From positions 24,889,001 through 24,953,000 of the forward strand of contig NC_135786.1 in the NCBI RefSeq assembly GCF_051106095.1: a stretch of 64,000 bases of DNA, written 5' to 3'. Every line of letters begins with the position of its first letter. The first letter of the stretch is position 1. This DNA comes from Pogona vitticeps. Its lineage: Eukaryota > Chordata > Lepidosauria > Squamata > Agamidae. Below, piece after piece: positions 50,515 through 64,000 of this stretch. The notes below the pieces were generated by a model. It was given only the letters and a program-made list of their open reading frames with translations, searched no databases and had not been told where the DNA came from. A program made the position numbers and the translations under genes.

Positions 50515-52570
50515 GTTTCTTTATTTATTCAACTTATATGCTGCCCACTCTACCCAGAGGTCTCTGGGCAGCTCACAATTGAAAAATAAAAGATAAAATG
50601 ATTAAAACACAATTAAAATACAATCTAAAAATTGCCATGAGGACCCACAGTTGATGTTATTTCAATTAAAAGCCTTCTGGAACAGGAAGGTTTTGATCTG
50701 GCGCAGAAATGTCATCAGCATCGGCACCAGACGAATCTCAGTCGGGAGAGCATTCCAGGTATCCAGGGCCCGAGCCGTTTAGGGCTTTATATGTCAAAAC
50801 AAGCACTTTGGGCCCGGGCAGCAACTGATAACTAATGTAACAAACAGAATCGGCTTGATGTATTCTCTAGTAGCCCCACTAGTCACCAGCTGCGCAGCTC
50901 AATTCTGGATCAGTTGCAGTCGCTGGACCGTCTTCAAAGGCAGCCCCACGTAGAGCGCATTGCAATAATCTATATGAGATGTTACCAGTGTGTGGGTAAC
51001 TGTCATGAGACTCGACTCGTCCAGGTAGGGCCGTAGCTGGTACAATTTCCGTAACTGAAGGAAGGCGCCCCTGGATACCAAGTCCACCTGGGCTTCCAGA
51101 GTTAGACTGGGGTCCCAGGAGCACCCCCAGGCTGCGGACTCTGTCTCTTAGGGGGAGTGTAACCCCATTCGGGGCAGGGAAATGTCCCTCCAACCTGTCA
51201 GGTGAAGCACCACTAACAGCACTTCCATCTTGTCTGGATTGAGTTTCAATTTATTAACCCTCATCCAATCCATTATCTGGTCCAGACACAAGTTCAGCAC
51301 AGAAACCGCCTCACCTGGATTGGTGGAAAACGAGAAGTAGAGCTGAGTGTCATCAGCATACTGCTAACTCCTCAGCCCAAACCTCCTGATGGCCTCTCCC
51401 AGCGGTTTCATGTAGATGTTAAACAGCATGAGGGACAGTATCAAGCCCTGAGGAACCACATGACACAAATGCCATGGGGCAGAGTAACTGTCCCCCAGCA
51501 CCACCCTCTGGACACGGTCAGCCAGGAAGCAGCGGAACCACCATAAAACAGTGCCCTCAACTCCCAACCCAGTCAGCCTATCCAGAAGGACACCATGGTC
51601 GATAGTGTCAAAAGCGCGTGAGAGGTCCAGGAGTATCAACAGGGTCACACTCCCCGTCTTTCTCCTGGGAAAGGTCATTGTACAGGGCAACCAAGGCAGT
51701 CTCCGTACCAAAACCCAGCCTGAAACCAGATTGAAATGGATCCAGAAAATCCGTTTCATCCAGCAGCGCCTGGAGTTGCCCGGCCACAACCCGTTCCAAC
51801 ACTTTGCCCAAATAAAGGAGGTTCAACACTGGTCGGTAGTTAACCACCAGCCTTGGGTCCAGGTTAGGCTTTTTAAAGAGTGGTCGAATTACCGCCTCTT
51901 TCAAGGTGGTAGGAACCACTCCCTCTCTCGAGGCATTCACAGCCTACTGGACCCAAGTACGAAACCCCCTGGCAGATCTTCCAATTAGCCAAGATGGGCA
52001 AGGGTCGAGCAGAGTGGTGGTAGAACGGACATATCCAAGCACCGTGTCCATATCCTCAGGTCTCAAAAATTGAAACTCATCCATTAATATTTGACCTAAG
52101 CATGGCACACTGGACACATCCTCTGATTTTGCAGTAACAGTAGAGTCCAATCCACAGCGAATATAAGCGATTTTCCCCTCAAAATGAACGGCAAACTCAT
52201 CACAGCAAGCTGAAGAGCAGTCCAGGACCTCTACCGGATTTCCTGGTTGAAGAAGATCCCGGACCACCCAAAACAGCTGTGCTGGACAACATTCTGAGGA
52301 AGCAATACGGATGGAGAAATAATGCCGTTTCACCAGCCGTATTGCCATGAAATAGGCCCGATAATGGGCTCTAAGTCATGTTCGATCGGACTCCCAGTGG
52401 TACTTCCTCCACCTGCACTCCAGCTGTCTCCCCTCTTGCTTCATCGCCCGCAGTTCAGAAGTATACCAAGGGAGTGGGCGCTTAGGCGCAATCATGTCAA
52501 CCACCCGGGTCATCTCCCTATTCCATAGGGTGACCTGAGCTTCAACAGGAGCGCTGACCATATCAGACAG
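50515..52570 (-). mobile_element. L2-like LINE, 5'-truncated, decayed ORF2 with reverse transcriptase
   Basis: Minus-strand frames from 52.57 kb downward carry ORF2 of an L2-like (Jockey-group) LINE. They include NRPL-type text (VIRPLFKKPNLDPRLVVNYR), then PFQSGFRLGFGTETALVALY. The RT palm reads DLSRAFDTIDHGVLLDRLTG with FLADRVQRVVLGDSYSAPW. The catalytic YADD is at 51349-51360. The C-terminal part reads DYCNALYVGLPLKTVQRLQL. An in-frame TAG at 51364-51366, two codons before YADD, and several frame changes (near 51100, 51650 and 51940) show it is dead. The 3' tail at 50515-50600 has the usual ctgcccactctacc...ctctgggcagc motif in reverse. It lies between the convergent 3' ends of TTPAL and SERINC3. 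Confidence 0.9.
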
Positions 52571-52679
52571 TGTTGAGATCTGTAGTTCAAAAAAGTAACT
52601 TTTTTGAACTCTGATCAAAAGTTTGATGTAGAATTGAACTATCACTTGAAAAGAAATAAGAAAAATAAATAACACTGAA

Positions 52680-53391
52680 CACTTAGTGTTAATCAAACAT
52701 GTTTATAGTGCAAATATTAAATGTCAAAATGGACAAATTGGTACACTGGCTTTTACAAGCATTGGTCATTAGAAAGAAGCACTTCAGTAAATGCTTCATT
52801 TCAATAATTTGCTTAAAGCATACTGGATATGGACCCTATGAAATAAAGTGGCAAATACTACTATTTAGCAAAACACATGTTCTGTATAAAAATCTGTCTT
52901 TTACAATGATCTAACAGTTGCTGATTTGCTACACTACATTAACATGCCATTCTCTACTGAGAAAATCTACTCCTACCTATTAAAAACAACACTACTAGAT
53001 ACATTTCCCAAAGCAGAATGTAGACTTACAGTATGGCTTTCACCTCTATATACTGAAGCATAAGGACTTTAAAATATATTACTTTCGGCCTAATTAAGCT
53101 TTCTCCAATAGCAAAATGCATCCTGTTTACACTCCAAGTTTCTTTTGAGTTTTACAAAATGTTTAAACAGCAGAGCTGTAGTAGAATAACAGTAAAGCTA
53201 GCTTTGAATTAAACACATCAAACTGTATATGGTTTAGATCTTGGCTCAAGCATAATACCAGAGAGCAGCTGTCTATTCATCTGTATGTTGCAGGAGATAC
53301 AGCCAGAATCTTGGCTCCAAGAAGCAACACCGAACATTTGGCTTTCAGCAGAGCAGAATATAATGTTTCCACACTTTCAGAAAGTTACCAT
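52680..53391 (-). other. SERINC3: SERINC3 3' UTR (probable)
   Basis: AT-rich, no coding signal. No canonical AATAAA is seen on the minus strand in this stretch. The variant TATAAA at 52707-52702 is the best candidate and would end the transcript just before the L2-like LINE. Confidence 0.4.
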
Positions 53392-61776
<8,385 letters not shown>

Positions 61777-61924
61777 CTGTTAAAAAAAAATAGATGTGAC
61801 TGGGGAGTTATCATTCTTATCTGTAACAAATCCTCTTTCTCTACCAAAGATACGTCATAAGGAGACTTTCTAATAGTGATGAAAAATGAGCATGTGTAAT
61901 TCTTTGCACTACAATTCTACTTCT

Positions 61925-62455
61925 AGTCATCAAGTCCGAAGCTGCTTCTGATGGGGACACAGAAGAGGGCCTTCTCTGTTTTTACTCTGGACTCTGGAAC
62001 TCCCTCCCACAAAAGGCCAGACTGGCACCATCTTTGCTGTCCTTCCGAAAACAGGCAAAAACCTTTCTCTTCAGACAAACTTTCTCTTATGAGTAACTGG
62101 CTACATGGCTAGTTACATGATGGTTGTTTAGATTAATTGATTTCTATTACTGCTCTGACCGGGTCTTTAGTACTACTTGTGTTTACCATCTCTCAGAGTG
62201 GTATTTGTTTGCTCCTTGTTAGTATTTGCATCCTTGTTGTTTTAGCTTTAATACTGCCTTTTAATGATGTAAACTGTCTCTTTATACTTGTTATTCTTAG
62301 CTTTAAATATTGTTAAATATTGTTTGATAATGGTGTAAACCACCATTGTATTCTCATTGTTTTCAGCTTTAAATATTGTCTTTCAATGATGTAAACTGCC
62401 CTGGGTAATTTTAAAGAGAAAGGTGGGGCAAAAATATTTTTAAATAAATAAATAG
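61925..62455 (+). mobile_element. L2-like LINE 3' end with C-terminal ORF2 remnant
   Basis: A plus-strand frame reads LWNSLPQKARLAPSLLSFRK, then QAKTFLFRQTFSYE, the L2-like ORF2 C terminus. The 3' UTR follows, with repeated 'ttttagctttaa(a)tattg' units. It ends gtaaactgccctgggtaatt, then aaggtggggcaaaaatattt, then (AAAT)n. Confidence 0.8.
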
Positions 62456-62975
62456 GTTCCTAAAAACAAGCCCAAAGTTGCCACTACATTTGAGCATAAA
62501 CCCTTCAGATGTCCTGTGACTTAAAATGGCGTGTTCTGCAACCGCATCTTCTTTTGTGATCATTTCAATATAAGCTAATAACCCCTACTTGCATCTTAGA
62601 ATCATTTTTATAACCATTGTAACTGGTGCATCTACATTGCCGTGTGTTACAACAGTGTGTGGTGTTTATGGTAACATTTTAGAGATGCGATCAACAGAAT
62701 CTTCCTTTTTACTATTGTCATCAAGAAATCACTTAGTCATAAGTGAGGGGGTCTGCCGTACCAGCCTTTATAAGATTGCATACACTTGCCATCAAACCAA
62801 CAGAAAAGAGGAAAATAAAGGAAGTGGCATACACATGGGGACCTGGAAGACACCTCAACAATACAGTCCCTGCTTTAATAGAGGAATGGACAAGTTGATG
62901 TGTAAAAGATGCTTCCTATGTTGCAGCTGATAAAAACACAGAAACTTCAAAATCTGGCAGCTGGATGTGCTAGGC

Positions 62976-63355
62976 CAGAGGTCCCCAACCCTTAGTCTGT
63001 GGTCCGGTGCTGGTCTGTGCTGAGCAGGCCCAGGCCCTGGAGACAGACCTCCCAACCCACCCACCCCCGCAGTACTCCCCCTCCGCACAGCCCCTTTGCG
63101 CATGCATGCACGCCGACAACCACTCCCCTACCCTTTTGCACATGTGCACAAGCACCTGCATGAGCATGGCACCGTTGCTTGCACATGTGCATGAGCGTGC
63201 ATGCACGAGCACCCTCCCGTTCCTTCACGCGTGTACACAAGTGCACGCATGCCTGTGCAAGAGAGTGCACGCTCCTTTACACATGCATGCAAGCGTGAGG
63301 GGGTGCCCCGCCATCCCCAGCCAGTCCACGGGGTTAAAAAGTTTGGAGACCCCTG
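62976..63355. mobile_element. hAT-like element, 380 bp, with internal 'tgca/cacg' minisatellite
   Basis: Left end cagaggtccccaacccttag; right end in reverse complement caggggtctccaaacttttt. 8-bp flanks TGCTAGGC (62968-62975) and TGCTGGAC (63356-63363) match at six positions. The inside (about 63090-63295) is a degenerate repeat of cacatg, gcatgc and cgcatg words. Confidence 0.8.
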
Positions 63356-63726
63356 TGCTGGACAATAGCCTAGTTCTTATGCAGAGGGAAAGCAAACTGG
63401 TTCAGCTTAGGTGATGGATTCTGAAAACAATTATTGGATTAGGAATGAAGTCTTTCAATTAGATAAAAAATTCATTGACTGTTCAGCCAAAGCTAGTATT
63501 TTCAAACAACTGGGGTTTTAGGGCTTTTTTTAGTTCTAGTTTTTAAAACTGTACTTTTAAAAGGTGACTGTAATCTGCACCAGGCTTGAACAGGGGCCAC
63601 TATTCATCACTTCAAGAATCAGAAAATATTTATATTAATTTTGTCAAAGAAAACATATATATTTACTTTTCAGAGAGATTTCTAACCAAGATATTGGAAA
63701 TCAAAGCAATTCTTTTACACATAAAC

Positions 63727-63808
63727 ATACAATGCATATATATATATGTATACTATGTGTATGTTTGTGTATACACAAACACAGACACAGACACACATAC
63801 AGTATATA
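63727..63808. repeat. (TA)n/(TG)n/(CA)n palindromic simple repeat
   Basis: The text catatatatatatgtatact, then atgtgtatgtttgtgtatac, then acaaacacagacacag: the 'gtttgtgtatacacaaac' core is a perfect palindrome. Confidence 0.85.
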
Positions 63809-64000
63809 TTCCAAAGGTAGTAAAAATTGAAATTAATAGTAACCGTGGTTTTACAGCTATTTATCTCCATTGGAGGCATACTTATACAGCCACCAAGACT
63901 GGAACAATGAAGCCACTTTTATTTGCCACATGAAACTTCCCCACCAAAATGAAAGCATATATTCAGTTTTTCAGTTTCTATATACATAGATTACAAATGA

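Noticed and set aside
51551-51988. 145-codon plus-strand frame
   Set aside because: Antisense shadow of the L2-like reverse transcriptase on the minus strand.
63007-63414. 135-codon Cys/His/Ala-rich frame that looks like a metal-binding repeat protein
   Set aside because: Encoded by the minisatellite interior of a hAT-like element.

Overview
The window is nuclear DNA of a vertebrate, almost certainly a squamate reptile and probably a lizard. Two things support this. First, three vertebrate genes can be read exon by exon, in the order and orientation known from human 20q13.12: HNF4A (+), TTPAL (+), SERINC3 (-). Second, the repeats are squamate in type: tRNA-derived SINEs with Bov-B-type tails, a second tRNA SINE of the ACA-SINE2 kind, Bov-B, L2-like and CR1 LINE pieces, hAT and Tigger/pogo-like MITEs, and long (AAAT)n and (TG)n tracts. 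I cannot name the species.

Layout. 155-15877 holds the last eight coding exons of HNF4A, from the second zinc finger to the C-terminal F domain; promoters and exons 1-2 lie off the left edge. 15878 to about 18560 is its probable 3' UTR and downstream flank. About 18.6-37.9 kb is gene-poor, with SINE, MITE, CR1, RTE/Bov-B and duplicated segments and no convincing gene. 37.9-46.0 kb holds TTPAL: a CpG-rich promoter and probable noncoding first exon near 38.1 kb, then four coding exons (339 codons). About 46.0-53.4 kb is the convergent TTPAL/SERINC3 3' region; it carries a 2 kb decayed L2-like LINE and a MITE. 53392-61776 holds the last seven coding exons of SERINC3 on the minus strand; its first exons are off the right edge.

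The three genes are unrelated in function: a liver/gut/pancreas nuclear receptor, a CRAL-TRIO lipid-binding protein, and a multipass SERINC membrane protein. All exon junctions given here keep frame and have GT/AG ends, so all three look intact within the window.

I found no previously undescribed gene system. The best leads are: loss or absence of the alternative donor that gives the mammalian HNF4A alpha-2 insert; a very long (TG)n(AG)n tract close to a weak acceptor of a frame-preserving HNF4A exon; a compound palindromic MITE of about 1.1 kb; a hAT-like element nested in a CR1 3' end with an exact 8-bp target duplication; a solo-LTR fossil with an exact 5-bp duplication in SERINC3; and two local duplications of unknown origin in the intergenic region.
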